Under the pieces are notes generated by a model. That model searched no databases, was not told where the DNA came from, and was given only the letters and a program-made list of their open reading frames with translations. A stretch of DNA of 64,000 nt from Pantoea sp. (GTDB taxonomy: Bacteria > Pseudomonadota > Gammaproteobacteria > Enterobacterales > Enterobacteriaceae), in NCBI RefSeq assembly GCF_028283705.1, contig NZ_JAPWKD010000031.1, positions 124,001 to 188,000 on the forward strand, given 5' to 3'. Position 1 is the stretch's first letter; each line of letters opens with the position of its first letter. The position numbers and the translations under genes are program-made. Of the stretch, positions 53,264 to 63,400 are shown one piece after another.

Positions 53264-54040
53264 ATGCACGCGCTGCTTACTTCTCTTAGGTTCCCCTCAC
53301 CTTTTGACCAGGTTAAATCGTTAAGCCCATTTCAGGCCGATATCATAAAAACTATTGCCCTGGCAGCGATGTTAGCTGATCACATCAACACCATTTTATT
53401 AAATGGTCGCAGCGCGTTACTCTCGGCCATCGGCCATATTGCCTTTCCTTTATTTACCATTATCTGGGCCGCCAATCTGCCGGATGACGCCGTACGTCTG
53501 CGTCAGCGCGCCAGACGTCTCTGGTTATGGGCAATGGCAACCCAGCCGTTATTCTGGCTGGCGTTTATGATGAAAGGTCAATCCTGGCTGGCACTGAATA
53601 TTTTGTTTGCCTATGCCGGTTGTACGCAGATGCTGAGCTGGGCGTCCCGCTGGGGTGTCAATGGCGCAATGGCCGGGCTGGCGGTGCTGCTGATGCTGGC
53701 GTGGCCACTGACACCGGCAAGCTACGGCATTCCCGGTGTGGTATTTTGCCTGCTGTGTATGGCCGCCCGCTGCATCAGTGCCGTGGCAGAAAGCCGGTTG
53801 TTTTTATTGCTGGTGCTGGCGGCGCTGGCCTGGCTGAATACGCCGGGCAGCGGCTATGAAAACACCTTCATGTATGATCTGCTACCCACGCTGGCGGTGC
53901 CGTTGCTGATTATCGCGGCAGTGGCCGCCCTGCCGCATATCTCGGCCACGCGACTCTGGCCGCGGCGCTTCTTCTATCATGCTTATGCCGGACACCTTAC
54001 CCTGCTCGGCGTGCTGGCGGTGATGCCGGTACGCGTTTAA
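53264..54040 (+). CDS. TraX-family integral membrane protein (acetyltransferase-like)
   Basis: 258 aa, about 7-8 TM helices. The N-terminal FQADIIKTIALAAMLADHIN, GHIAFPLFTIIWAANL and RRLWLWAMATQPLFWLAF are characteristic of the TraX/YbbB-like family whose F-plasmid member N-acetylates pilin. No conjugation genes are present, so the chromosomal-type role (perhaps acetylation of a surface molecule) is unknown. Ends convergent with the phosphoesterase gene, the two stops sharing a TTAA. Confidence 0.82.
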   Translation: MHALLTSLRFPSPFDQVKSLSPFQADIIKTIALAAMLADHINTILLNGRSALLSAIGHIAFPLFTIIWAANLPDDAVRLRQRARRLWLWAMATQPLFWLAFMMKGQSWLALNILFAYAGCTQMLSWASRWGVNGAMAGLAVLLMLAWPLTPASYGIPGVVFCLLCMAARCISAVAESRLFLLLVLAALAWLNTPGSGYENTFMYDLLPTLAVPLLIIAAVAALPHISATRLWPRRFFYHAYAGHLTLLGVLAVMPVRV

Positions 54041-54933
54041 CGGCTGATCTCGCCACCGTACCCCGTCACCGTCAATGACTCCGCAGTGATATCCACTATC
54101 GCAAAAGGTGCAGCATCAGGGCCATCCAGCATCCCCTTCAGGGTGATAAATTCCGTATTACCGCTACGGGCATAACCACCGCGATGATCATGTCCGGCGA
54201 AACACGCGCGCACGCCGTAATCACTGAACAACTGCGCCAGCTGGGTACCATTCCAAAGGATATGTTTCTTATGCGGTGCCAGAGGATAATGACCAAACAC
54301 CACCACCTGCTCGCCACAGGCCTGCGCATCCTGCAATTGTTGTTCAAGCCACTGCCACTGCTGGCGGCCTACTGCGCCATTCCACGGCTGCGCCTGGGGT
54401 TGTTCACGCGCCATTAAATCGGCCAGCCATAATTCGGCCTGCTGGCGTTCCTCACCCAGGCAATAAAAGCTGATGTCATTACCGTCGTAAAACACAAAGC
54501 GCCAGCCCTGGAGACGGAAAGCGTAATAACTTTTCGGCAACGCCGCGGCGTCTTTGAGATGTCCGATGATGGTCTGGGCATCATGGTTACCTATTACCAC
54601 CGCATGGGGGTGTTGCAGCGCCTGATAGAGCGGCAGCAACCTGGCATAGCTTTCCCAATGACGATCAACCAAATCGCCCAGCGTCACCACAAAATCCAGC
54701 GGCTGTTGGTTAAGTTGATCAATCACGCCTGGCAGTTTGTGCAACGCGTGACGATAGTAAAGGTTATTTTCGCAGTCCGTATCCACGTCGGCATACTGCG
54801 GATCGGCAATCAAACCAAAACGCAACCGGGTGGGATCCAGCATAGCCGGACGTAAGGCGGGCAGTTGATAAAGCTGACTGACGTCACCCAATAATTCACG
54901 CTGCTGCTGCGTGAAGGGAACAGGAAATGCCAT
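54037..54933 (-). CDS. Metallophosphoesterase resembling ADP-ribose/CDP-alcohol diphosphatase
   Basis: 298 aa from ATG 54933, with AAGGAG eight bases upstream. Calcineurin-like motifs: FGLIADPQYADVDTD (D-x-Q instead of D-x-H), TLGDLVDRHW (GDxxD), VIGNHDAQT (GNHD), VVFGHYPLAP and CFAGHDHRGGY (GHDH). The D-x-Q variant with YYRHALHKL directly after is the pattern of Mn-dependent ADP-ribose/CDP-alcohol diphosphatases (ADPRM), which split CDP-glycerol, CDP-choline and ADP-ribose. Four bases from the permease gene, last in a Ugp-like transport operon. No signal peptide, so cytoplasmic. Confidence 0.82.
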   Translation of the reverse strand: MAFPVPFTQQQRELLGDVSQLYQLPALRPAMLDPTRLRFGLIADPQYADVDTDCENNLYYRHALHKLPGVIDQLNQQPLDFVVTLGDLVDRHWESYARLLPLYQALQHPHAVVIGNHDAQTIIGHLKDAAALPKSYYAFRLQGWRFVFYDGNDISFYCLGEERQQAELWLADLMAREQPQAQPWNGAVGRQQWQWLEQQLQDAQACGEQVVVFGHYPLAPHKKHILWNGTQLAQLFSDYGVRACFAGHDHRGGYARSGNTEFITLKGMLDGPDAAPFAIVDITAESLTVTGYGGEISR

Positions 54934-54945
54934 GGGTATCACTCC

Positions 54946-55740
54946 TTAACGAATACCGGCGCGCATAAAGGACTGGATAAACTGGCGCTGGAACACCAAA
55001 AAAAGGATCAGCAACGGTAAGGTGGTCATCAGCGTCGCGGCCCCAATCAGCGCCCATTGCACACCCTGTTCAGGCGCGGAAAATAGTTGCAGACCCACGG
55101 TTAATGGCCGCACATTGACGGAATCGGTAATGACCAGCGGCCAGAGGAAATCATTCCAGTGAAAGCTAATCGACACCAGCGCAAACGCGACATAAATCGG
55201 CTTCGCCAGCGGAATATAGATCTTGCGCAGGATATAGAAACGGCTGGCCCCTTCGATAATCGCTGCCTCTTCCAGCACCAGTGGAATACTTTTGAATGCC
55301 TGGCGCAGCAGGAAAATCGCAAACGCCGAAGCAAAATAGGGCAACGCAATGCCCGTCAGCGTGTCGCGCAGGCCCAGCGCGCCGATGGTTTTGTAGTTAT
55401 TCAGGATCAGCACATCCGGGCTTATCATCAGTTGCAGCAGGATCAGAGCAAACAGCACGCCGGAATATTTCAGGCGGAAGCGTACCAGCGCGTAAGCCGC
55501 CATTGTCGCCAGCACCAGCTGGCAAATCACAATCATCAGCACCAGCAGGATGGTGTTGAGAAAATAGCGACCAAAAGGCGCGGCATGCCAGGCATTGACG
55601 AAGTTTTGCAGCGTCAGCGGTGAAAACAGGTTGAAACTGCCCTGGTCGGACGCCGGATGGATTGCCACCCACAAGGCCACCAGAATCGGTAAAAACCACA
55701 GCAGCGCGGCCAGCCAAATCGCCAGGTTGAGTAATCTCAT
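54946..55740 (-). CDS. CUT1/Ugp-type ABC permease (UgpE/MalG-like)
   Basis: 264 aa, six TM helices: WLAALLWFLPILVALWVAI at the N-terminus and the EAA loop EEAAIIEGASRFYILRKIYIPL in the second half (EAA---G). Pairs with the upstream permease to form the channel. Start overlaps the stop of that gene by four bases. Confidence 0.92.
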   Translation of the reverse strand: MRLLNLAIWLAALLWFLPILVALWVAIHPASDQGSFNLFSPLTLQNFVNAWHAAPFGRYFLNTILLVLMIVICQLVLATMAAYALVRFRLKYSGVLFALILLQLMISPDVLILNNYKTIGALGLRDTLTGIALPYFASAFAIFLLRQAFKSIPLVLEEAAIIEGASRFYILRKIYIPLAKPIYVAFALVSISFHWNDFLWPLVITDSVNVRPLTVGLQLFSAPEQGVQWALIGAATLMTTLPLLILFLVFQRQFIQSFMRAGIR

Positions 55741-56648
55741 TGGTAATGCGCTCGCTTATCCAGCAGGTTGAATTTGATCAGCGCAATAGAGGCGAGGATC
55801 ACCAGCAGTACCACCGTCATCGCGGCCGCCGCAGGCATGTCCCAGTAACTGAAAGCCGTACGGTAGATATAGAACAACAACAGGCTGCTGCTGTTATCGG
55901 GTCCGCCGTTGGTCATGGCGATCACCTGGTCCACAATGCGGAAGGCGTTCATTGATGCGTTGATCAACACAAACAAGGTGGTGGGCATCAGCAACGGCCA
56001 CTGCACACGACGGAAAAAGTACCCGCGCGATGCGCCCTCAATTTCAGCGGCTTCACTCAGTCGCGGGTCGATTTGCTGCAATGCGGCGAGATAGAAAATC
56101 ATAAAAAATCCGGCTTCGCGCCATACCGATACCGCCATCAGGCAATACAGGGCGCTACCCGGCTCGCCCAGCCAGTTCACCGCAGGCAGGGAAAACACCG
56201 CCAGCAGCTTATTCAGCAATCCGAGCTGTGGCGTATAAAAGAACAGCCATAAATTGGCGATGGCAATCATCGGCAACAGAGAAGGAATAAAGAAAGCGGC
56301 GCGCACCATGGCATTACCGCGCAGGTGGCGATTCACCGCCAGCGCCATCATCAGCGACAGCACCACCGCCAGCGGAATGGTGATCACCGCATATAACAGG
56401 TTATTGAGCAGCGACTGGATAAACACATCGTCATCCAGCAGCGCGACATAATTGTCCAGCCCGACAAAGCGAGCTGGATGGCCATTACGCGCGGCACTGA
56501 ACACGCTCTCCCACACCGTAGCCAGCGCTGGATAATGGGTAAACAACAGCAAAAAACCCAGCGCAGGTAATATCAGCAGGTAGCCATATAGCTGCAACGA
56601 CCAGAATCTGGGGCGAGTAGCCGGTGCCATGGTGAGTAACGTGCTCAT
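55737..56648 (-). CDS. CUT1/Ugp-type ABC permease (UgpA/MalF-like)
   Basis: 303 aa, six TM helices. LQLYGYLLILPALGFLLLFT, GLDNYVALLDDDVF and EAA loop SEAAEIEGASRGYFFRRVQWP. Ten bases after the binding-protein gene; co-translated with the next permease. Confidence 0.92.
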   Translation of the reverse strand: MSTLLTMAPATRPRFWSLQLYGYLLILPALGFLLLFTHYPALATVWESVFSAARNGHPARFVGLDNYVALLDDDVFIQSLLNNLLYAVITIPLAVVLSLMMALAVNRHLRGNAMVRAAFFIPSLLPMIAIANLWLFFYTPQLGLLNKLLAVFSLPAVNWLGEPGSALYCLMAVSVWREAGFFMIFYLAALQQIDPRLSEAAEIEGASRGYFFRRVQWPLLMPTTLFVLINASMNAFRIVDQVIAMTNGGPDNSSSLLLFYIYRTAFSYWDMPAAAAMTVVLLVILASIALIKFNLLDKRAHYQ

Positions 56649-56658
56649 AATAGGGCGC

Positions 56659-57936
56659 TTACTGGTACGATTTTAACAGACGGTCGGCCTGCTTCTGCGC
56701 CGACTCCAGCGCCTCTGCCGGGGTCTTCGCCTGGGTCACAGCCGCTTCGATCGCATGGTTGAGCGCTTCCTGAATCTGCACGCTGTTGTAGGTTGACAAC
56801 TCAGGCTGGGCATACTTCAGCTGCTCACGCGCCACCAGCGCCTGCGGAACGTCCTTCACATAATCCTTCATCACCGTGGTGTCCCAGGCGGCTGGCGAGG
56901 TGGCTACGTAACCGGTCGCAATACTCCAGCGCGCGGCCTGCTCAGGAGCAGAAACCCAGCGAATAAATTCCATGGCAGCTTTCTGCTGTTCCGGGGAGGC
57001 ATTTTTGAACACATAAAGGTTGCCACCACCCGTTGGGCTACCGCGCTGAGTTTTCTCCGGCAGCATCGCGACACCGAATGGGAATTTGGCGTTTTCACGC
57101 ACCCCGGTCAGGTTGCCGGTGGTGGTGACCATCATGGCGGTTTTGCCACTGATAAAGTCCTGTGGGGTGGTGCCCCAGGCAATAGCGCCCTTCGGTGATA
57201 CGCCTTCTTTCTGGCCGAGGTCGGTCAGCCATTGCAGCGTTTCGATATTGCCCGGTGTATTGAAGTTCACCGCCGTGCCTTTTCCGTTATCCAGACGGCC
57301 ACCGTTGGTGGCTGACAGTCCCTGGAAGTTCCAGTAACCGTTTGGCGTAGATGGGATCTCGATCCCCCACTGGCTGACACCGTTATTATCTTTGATCACC
57401 AGCTTCTTACCAAAATCGACTACCTGCTGCCAGGTCGCAGGAGGCGTGTTGCCATCCAGACCGGCTTTTTCGAATGCCTGCTTGTTCCAGTACATCACCA
57501 CCGTGGAGCGCTGGAATGGGATACCCCAGACCTTACCATCAATGTGGCGCAGGAAGGCCGGGTAGAAACCGTCGATCCATTTTTTCCCTTCTGCATCATT
57601 CGCCAGATCGCTGGCAGCCACAATGGCACCGGCATCTATCAGCGAATAGGCTTCGATATCACCAATCACCGCCATCTGCGGTGCATTGCCACCGCGAAAC
57701 GCCGTCAGCGCTTTGGTCACCGTCGTGGCATAGTCACCGGTATAAACCGGCTGAATACTGATTTCCGGATGAATTTTTTCAAAGTCGGCCACCAGCGTAT
57801 CCACGGTATGGCTGACCTTGCCACCGACCGCAATCGGGTAATACATCTGCAGTTTGACCGCGTCAGCGGCAAAGGCAGTGGAAGCCGTACACAGCAATAA
57901 TGCAGAAGCCAGGCGTAAAGGACGGATAGCAGACAT
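56659..57936 (-). CDS. Periplasmic solute-binding protein, UgpB-like (CUT1)
   Basis: 425 aa. Signal peptide ending ASTAFA-A. Family 1 binding protein: VDTLVADFEKIHPEISIQPVYTGDYATTVTKALTAFRGGN in outline, as in UgpB (GNY..... AFR.GNAP), then WGIPFQRSTVVMYWNKQAFEKAGL, SGKTAMMVTTTGNL and SPTGGGNLYVFKNAS. The ligand is probably glycerol-3-phosphate, a glycerophosphodiester or a related polar head group, judged from UgpB likeness and the phosphoesterase neighbour; an oligosaccharide is possible. Confidence 0.88.
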   Translation of the reverse strand: MSAIRPLRLASALLLCTASTAFAADAVKLQMYYPIAVGGKVSHTVDTLVADFEKIHPEISIQPVYTGDYATTVTKALTAFRGGNAPQMAVIGDIEAYSLIDAGAIVAASDLANDAEGKKWIDGFYPAFLRHIDGKVWGIPFQRSTVVMYWNKQAFEKAGLDGNTPPATWQQVVDFGKKLVIKDNNGVSQWGIEIPSTPNGYWNFQGLSATNGGRLDNGKGTAVNFNTPGNIETLQWLTDLGQKEGVSPKGAIAWGTTPQDFISGKTAMMVTTTGNLTGVRENAKFPFGVAMLPEKTQRGSPTGGGNLYVFKNASPEQQKAAMEFIRWVSAPEQAARWSIATGYVATSPAAWDTTVMKDYVKDVPQALVAREQLKYAQPELSTYNSVQIQEALNHAIEAAVTQAKTPAEALESAQKQADRLLKSYQ

Positions 57937-57963
57937 GATTATTCCCTGATCAAAAGATGAAGA

Positions 57964-59064
57964 TTAAACAGCGTATTTTTTTCCGGATGCGAAAAGTTGT
58001 TGTTCAGCCGATGGGCAGCGCTTCCCCGTGGTGGTGGAAAACAGGTATTGCTTCGAGGCTGACCATTGCAGCCCGACCCGGCTACCTTCGTCGAAGCGTT
58101 TCATACCCGGCACTTTAACGGTTAACGGCTCATTGATATCCGGCAGCGCACACACCAACAGGGTATCCGCCCCCATATATTCGTAACTGATTACCCGGGC
58201 GGTGAGCGCAGCATGCGCGATGTCGATAAGTTGAATGTCCTCAGCACGGATGCCAAGACTCAGGGCCGGTTCATCATCATCCAGCACCGGCCAGTTCATC
58301 TGGGATAAGTAATGGCTACAGCCCCGCCGCTGCAGCGGCAAAATGTTCATCGGCGGCGCACCAATAAATTGCGCTGCGAAGACACTGGCGGGGTTGTTGT
58401 AGAGATCATCGGGCGTGGCGTGCTGCTCAATACAGCCGTCGTTGAGCAGAATGATGCTGTCGGCCATGCTCATGGCTTCGGTCTGATCGTGCGTCACATA
58501 CAGCATTGTCAGACCCAGCTTCTTCTGGAGTGCACGGATTTCCCGGCGCATGCTCTGGCGCAGTTTGGCGTCAAGGTTGGAAAGCGGTTCATCCATCAGA
58601 CACAAGCTATGATTGGCAATCACCGCCCTGCCCAGCGCCACGCGCTGTTGCTGCCCGCCGGAAAGCTGTGATGGTTGGCGATCCAACAGTTTGTCCAGTT
58701 CCATCAGCTTACTGACTTCCGCCAGTCGCGAGGCAAACGTCTGTTTATCTTCGCCGCGCGCTTTCAGGCCAAACAGCAGGTTTTCCCGCACGCTGAGATG
58801 CGGAAACAAAGCGTAGGACTGGAATACCATGGATAGCTTGCGCTGTGAGGGTGGCAAATGAGTAATCAGGGTATTGCGGCAATGTATTTCGCCATGATCG
58901 GCGTTTTCCAGACCTGCGATGGTCCGCAACAACGTCGATTTGCCACAACCAGATGGCCCAAGTAACGCAACAAAAGTCCCTTCCTCAGCCGTAAAACTGA
59001 TGTCATTCAGGGCAACTTTTTCGCCCCAGGCTTTGGTGATGTGATGAAGAGAAAGGTAGCTCAT
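57964..59064 (-). CDS. CUT1 ABC transporter ATPase (UgpC/MalK type)
   Basis: 366 aa. Walker A LLGPSGCGKSTLLRTIAG, signature LSGGQQQRVALGRAVI, Walker B SLCLMDEPLSNLDAKLRQSM, H loop YVTHDQTEAMSMADSI, and a C-terminal TOBE regulatory domain (about 250-350, GIRAEDIQLIDIAHA). First gene of the operon ATPase - binding protein - two permeases - phosphoesterase. Confidence 0.93.
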   Translation of the reverse strand: MSYLSLHHITKAWGEKVALNDISFTAEEGTFVALLGPSGCGKSTLLRTIAGLENADHGEIHCRNTLITHLPPSQRKLSMVFQSYALFPHLSVRENLLFGLKARGEDKQTFASRLAEVSKLMELDKLLDRQPSQLSGGQQQRVALGRAVIANHSLCLMDEPLSNLDAKLRQSMRREIRALQKKLGLTMLYVTHDQTEAMSMADSIILLNDGCIEQHATPDDLYNNPASVFAAQFIGAPPMNILPLQRRGCSHYLSQMNWPVLDDDEPALSLGIRAEDIQLIDIAHAALTARVISYEYMGADTLLVCALPDINEPLTVKVPGMKRFDEGSRVGLQWSASKQYLFSTTTGKRCPSAEQQLFASGKKYAV

Positions 59065-59418
59065 GCGCCCTCTGGCCCGGAATCAGAATGGCGGTAAGTT
59101 AGCTGGGGATAATGAAGGAATTATTTAAGTTGAATGACGTTTAAGTGATGCAGTACCAAACAGCCCCTTTCTGGTAATACAAATTAATTGTCTGATTGAA
59201 CGCTTCAACCATCATAAATTTTGACTCATATAAATTTCGTATAACAATAGTGTGAAAAATGCGTTTCACCGAAAAACGGGATCCCACGCTTTTCATGATG
59301 TTAGTTAATCATGTAACAAAACGTAATAAGCATTCAATCACAAAACATACAAAATAATTACACATTTCCGGATACCTAAGTCATCCTACCACTTCCCCAT
59401 ACCTCAGAGATAATAACA
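59065..59418. other. A+T-rich intergenic stretch
   Basis: 354 bases with no gene between the divergent ABC operon and a small ORF. Very A+T-rich, with TTGACTC and TATAAATT-like elements (59220-59235) that could serve either direction. No clear operator palindrome seen. Confidence 0.4.
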
Positions 59419-59679
59419 ATGAAAAATACATACTACATCAGCATATCTAAAACTCATGATAACCATATTCTCCATAACGCTACCTGCCGTATTTATAGCG
59501 AAAATAAAGAGGATATGATTCTGATTGGACGTTATGAACAGCTCGTTATTGCGTTAGGTATTTCGAGGAATAATTTCAGAAAAGTTATCCCCTGTGTACA
59601 ATGTATTTTAAAACGGCGTCACTACAATATTTCCAGCCCCAGGATTACGCCAGTACCGGTCAGACATTTCCCGGAGTAG
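59419..59679 (+). CDS. Small hypothetical protein with H-x3-C ... C-x2-C pattern
   Basis: 86 aa, ATG 59419 with a weak AGAGATAA upstream. The text HNATCRIY then LIGRYEQLVIALGISRNN and IPCVQCIL follows a common small-protein layout in which a His/Cys pair and a terminal C-x2-C could bind zinc. No named family recognised. A strong hairpin follows its stop by 11 bases, supporting it as a real transcript. A+T-rich. Confidence 0.5.
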   Translation: MKNTYYISISKTHDNHILHNATCRIYSENKEDMILIGRYEQLVIALGISRNNFRKVIPCVQCILKRRHYNISSPRITPVPVRHFPE

Positions 59680-59690
59680 AACGTTAAAAT

Positions 59691-59721
59691 ATGAACGCCC
59701 TGCCAGAGACAGGGCGTTCAT
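59691..59721. terminator. Bidirectional hairpin between convergent small genes
   Basis: ATGAACGCCCTG pairs perfectly with CAGGGCGTTCAT around a 7-base loop. Lies between the 86-aa gene and the convergent membrane-protein gene. Weak T-tails on both sides. Confidence 0.75.
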
Positions 59722-59726
59722 CATTA

Positions 59727-60170
59727 TCACCGGCACTCACGCCAAAAGGCGTAACTGCTGGCCATAATGGTCAGGATATAAGCCAGTGCATTAATCAGCC
59801 AGTGTGGGGTGACAATTCTTCCCACCAGGCTGAAAAACCCCTCTGCATACAGCGGCATATCACCTGTTTTCGCAGCAATAAAATAAAGTACTCCCAGAAT
59901 CACCAATTTGGCGATTAACCACGCCATCACGGGGATGACAAGGATAACGCCTTTATTGCTGCTTACCCGTTCACTTAATATCACATAGCACACCAACGGC
60001 ATCAGCGCTGGAATGACGGCAATCATACTATTCGCCAGCAGTTGCAGCATTGGAACGCCGAACTGCTGGTGAACCTGCCACCATTGAGCGAAGTCGGAAG
60101 GCAGCGTGCAATACAACAGCAAAAAGCAAACGGTCCCCCATATCAGAGCGGGCATAAACGTTTTGTCCAT
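59727..60170 (-). CDS. Small four-helix membrane protein of unknown function
   Basis: 147 aa from ATG 60170, preceded by AAGGAAG. Four hydrophobic helices: PALIWGTVCFLLLYCTL, MLQLLANSMIAVIPALMPL, GVILVIPVMAWLIAKLVILG and WLINALAYILTIMASSYAF. No motif that gives a function. Stands alone between two A+T-rich regions, near the large repeat protein but 287 bases from it, with no gene in that gap. Confidence 0.65.
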   Translation of the reverse strand: MDKTFMPALIWGTVCFLLLYCTLPSDFAQWWQVHQQFGVPMLQLLANSMIAVIPALMPLVCYVILSERVSSNKGVILVIPVMAWLIAKLVILGVLYFIAAKTGDMPLYAEGFFSLVGRIVTPHWLINALAYILTIMASSYAFWRECR

Positions 60171-60457
60171 AATCACTTCCTTTGTGTTATCACTGCTTTT
60201 ACCGGCAGCACCTTCCTCCATGCAACATTGTGCGACAACCTGAAATCCGCGCGCCGCCGGAAGTCACTGGCACCGCGACTTCGTTTCCAGAATGGCTCCC
60301 GCCGCCTTGTCCAGGTCGAATAAAACCAGAAAGCTTACTCTCGCGAGACTGGTTTCACCTGACAAGGCAGGCTGAACAATCTCAGATGACGAGGCCGGGA
60401 ACCGCTTGCCAGTGTACGCTATTTTGCTTTCCGCAGACCATATGACTTATCTTGCGT

Positions 60458-63400
60458 CTACCACATCCTTCGTTCTCCAGACATTCCCATAAAGGGAATC
60501 ATGTCGTCATTTTTCGGCTGCGTTACTGGCTTGCTGGCAGGTATCTCTCCCGGCTGCGTAGTTGGATTGGCGGCTGGCTTCTCTTCCGGCTTCGCAGCTG
60601 GCTTGCGGGCACGTATCCCCCTCAACTGCGTAGTTGGATCGGCGGTAAGCATCTCTCTCAACCGCGCACCGGGCTTAGCGGCAAGCATCTCTCTCAACTT
60701 TATGAGCCCAGGCTTACTCAGTTTAATATCTCTCGAGTCGAGAATGTTTTCAGTGCCTCGTAGTACCGCAAGATTCTTTGCAAGCCCGGTATCACCAAAC
60801 CGTTTAAGATGATCATCAACGTCAATACCATGGCTCTTCAAACGGTTAATTAAACGTGGAGGAAGTGCTCTGACCTCATCCCCGGCCATTGAACTTTCCA
60901 TTTCCCGCATAAAGGCAGTGGTTTGTTCCGGAGTACTGTCTGTGCCTAGCTCATTTTCAGCTTTTAATGTCCAATATAGCCAGTCCAGTTCGGCTTTGGT
61001 CACGGTCCTCCATTTTAACTCTTCCAGAAACTTGTTGTTATCATCAATTTCCGGACTGGCAAGTACAAACTTCCTTATATCTTCAGGCAGGTCAACTTCG
61101 CCATTTCCAACTATTGACATCCTGCTATCATTTAGCCTCTTCATCATGTCAGGAGTCTCAGCCCTTCTTTTTTGAGCAAAAACCATGTCCTCTATTTCTT
61201 TGAGGTGACTTTTATTTATATCAATTTCTGCCTTGTTAAGGTGATTTTCATCACCTCTTATTCTGGCATTTTCTTTCGCAATCTCTGAGTTACCCTTCTC
61301 CTGCAGATATTTATCAATACTCACCCCACGCGCTCTTAAATATTGAATTAAAGCAGGGGGAAGAGTAACGTTTTCCCCCGGTGCAGTCTCGCTTTCCATT
61401 TTGCGTACAAATGCAGCGAGTTCTTCATACGTACTTTCGGGAGATAACTCAACTTCAGCTTCTAACATCCAGCGCAGCGATTTCAATTGTGCATCGCTGA
61501 GATTTTTATGTCTGAGATGTTCCAGAAAGAGTTCACCATCACTGGTTGCCTGACCTTGTTTAATAAAGTCAGTAATATCATGTGGCAGGCGATAGCCAAC
61601 ACCTGGCGTTTTATTAAGAGACTTCATTCTCTCAATCATTATACTGATTTTATAGTCCCTGATTTTTTTCTCAATTTTTGTTCTAAGTAACAAGGCCCCG
61701 CTCGCATCAATATCAACCTTTTCAACATTAAGTTCGCCTGTCGCGTTCATTGCCGCCTCTTTTGAAGACGATGTACCATAACGATGAGCAATAGCGTCAA
61801 TATTTATGCCATTATTCCTCAGTGACGTAATTGTCGCCGGAGTTAATCGACCTGGGGTGCCACTGTTTATCAGTGACTCAACCTCATCTTTAGGTGCCTG
61901 CACGTTTTTCTCAAGGAGTTTAAGACGAGCCATCACCGCCAGATCACTGAATTGATGTTTATCCAGGGTACGATCGGATAACAATAAATGTCGATCTAGC
62001 TGTGGAAGTCCTTTTTGACTTACTGCCTTACGGGCAGGTCCTTCGTCGCCATGAGTACGGATATAATCCTTAACCTTTATTCCCTGTTTCTCAAGTATTT
62101 GCTGTAACTCATCTGGTATGGTGGTTTTTTCATCGCCACTCAAGGACCATCTTATTTCATCAAGTAATTTTAGAGCGCCGTTAATATCTGAAGGTTGCAG
62201 CTTTTTCGCTTCCGCTATGAATTTTAATCTTTTTAGCTCAGTGTGATTTAACCGTGCACGCTCAGATTTCTGCGCGTATCGGGTTTGCGGATTATTATCA
62301 TCATCGACAGCATTTCCTGACAGGTAATCATCTATATCAATCCCCGCATCGCGAAAGTCTTTTAATAAACTGTATGGAATCTGGATGGTTTGATCACCCG
62401 TTACTTTACTCTCCAGCTCCCCCAGTTTATCGATCATTCTCTCAAGGCGCTCAGACTGGGACCATTTCTTATGCGATTTCGAGGCTTCCCCCCAGAGTTC
62501 ATTCACGCCGTGCTGATCATATACTACCTGGCTATAATCCGTAACGCCGTTAACGGTCGCTTTTTCAATGGAAGCAGGGCTACCATGCTTATCCAGTATT
62601 TTCTTATAATCTATTCCTGATTTTTCCAGCCTTTCCAGGGTTTCTTTCGATAGCTTAGTATATCTAAGTTCGTCAAATCCCTTATTAAGATCAGCTAAGG
62701 TCTGGGTCCATAGTGTTTCAGTTTTTGATCTATCCGCGCCGACACCGGAAGATGAAGTCAGCGCGTCCTCTGAGGGTGCAGATGTTTGCTCAGCATTTGA
62801 AAAGAGGGTGTCGGGTCTCGTCGTATCCTCTATGGCCAACCCCATCCAGTCATATGCCTTATCAAGGCCTTTATTGAATATCTTACCCGCATCCCCAGAC
62901 ATCATTGTTGATTTTTGATACCACACCAGACCGCTTTTTGCCGTTTTATTAACACCCTTTGGCAAGTTATCCATCGTCTTCCCGGTAATTTCGTCGGCAA
63001 CCCCCCCCGATAGGACATCTCTGATGGTTTGGTTGCGGATATTCCGCAACCGGGTCGTTTCATCAGCTGGGGTGATAACGTATTTTACAATTCCCTTTCC
63101 TGTGGTTATGAGTGCACCAACAAGCACTCCCATCGGCGTAGATTCAGGAAAACCCGCCATACCCAGCGCCATACTCAGATGCCCTGCCATATCATCAATC
63201 GCTTTATATGTGATATCGAGCATTTCCTTCTTTGGATCCGCCACCACTCGTTTGAACTCCCTATCCTGAGTAGTAAGATACCTGTCTGCCAGTTTTGTGT
63301 CGTAATGACTGGAAGGGTCCATGATGACTTTTTGGGTTCTCTGAGCTGAGGCTTTTTCCCTGTCACCCAAAACCAGACGCCGGGAAATAAATTGCTGAGT

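Noticed and set aside
60452..60812. Plus-strand frames of 103 codons over the tail of the giant gene
   Set aside because: Repetitive because they read the Pro/Lys repeat DNA backwards; the minus-strand frame is the long continuous one.
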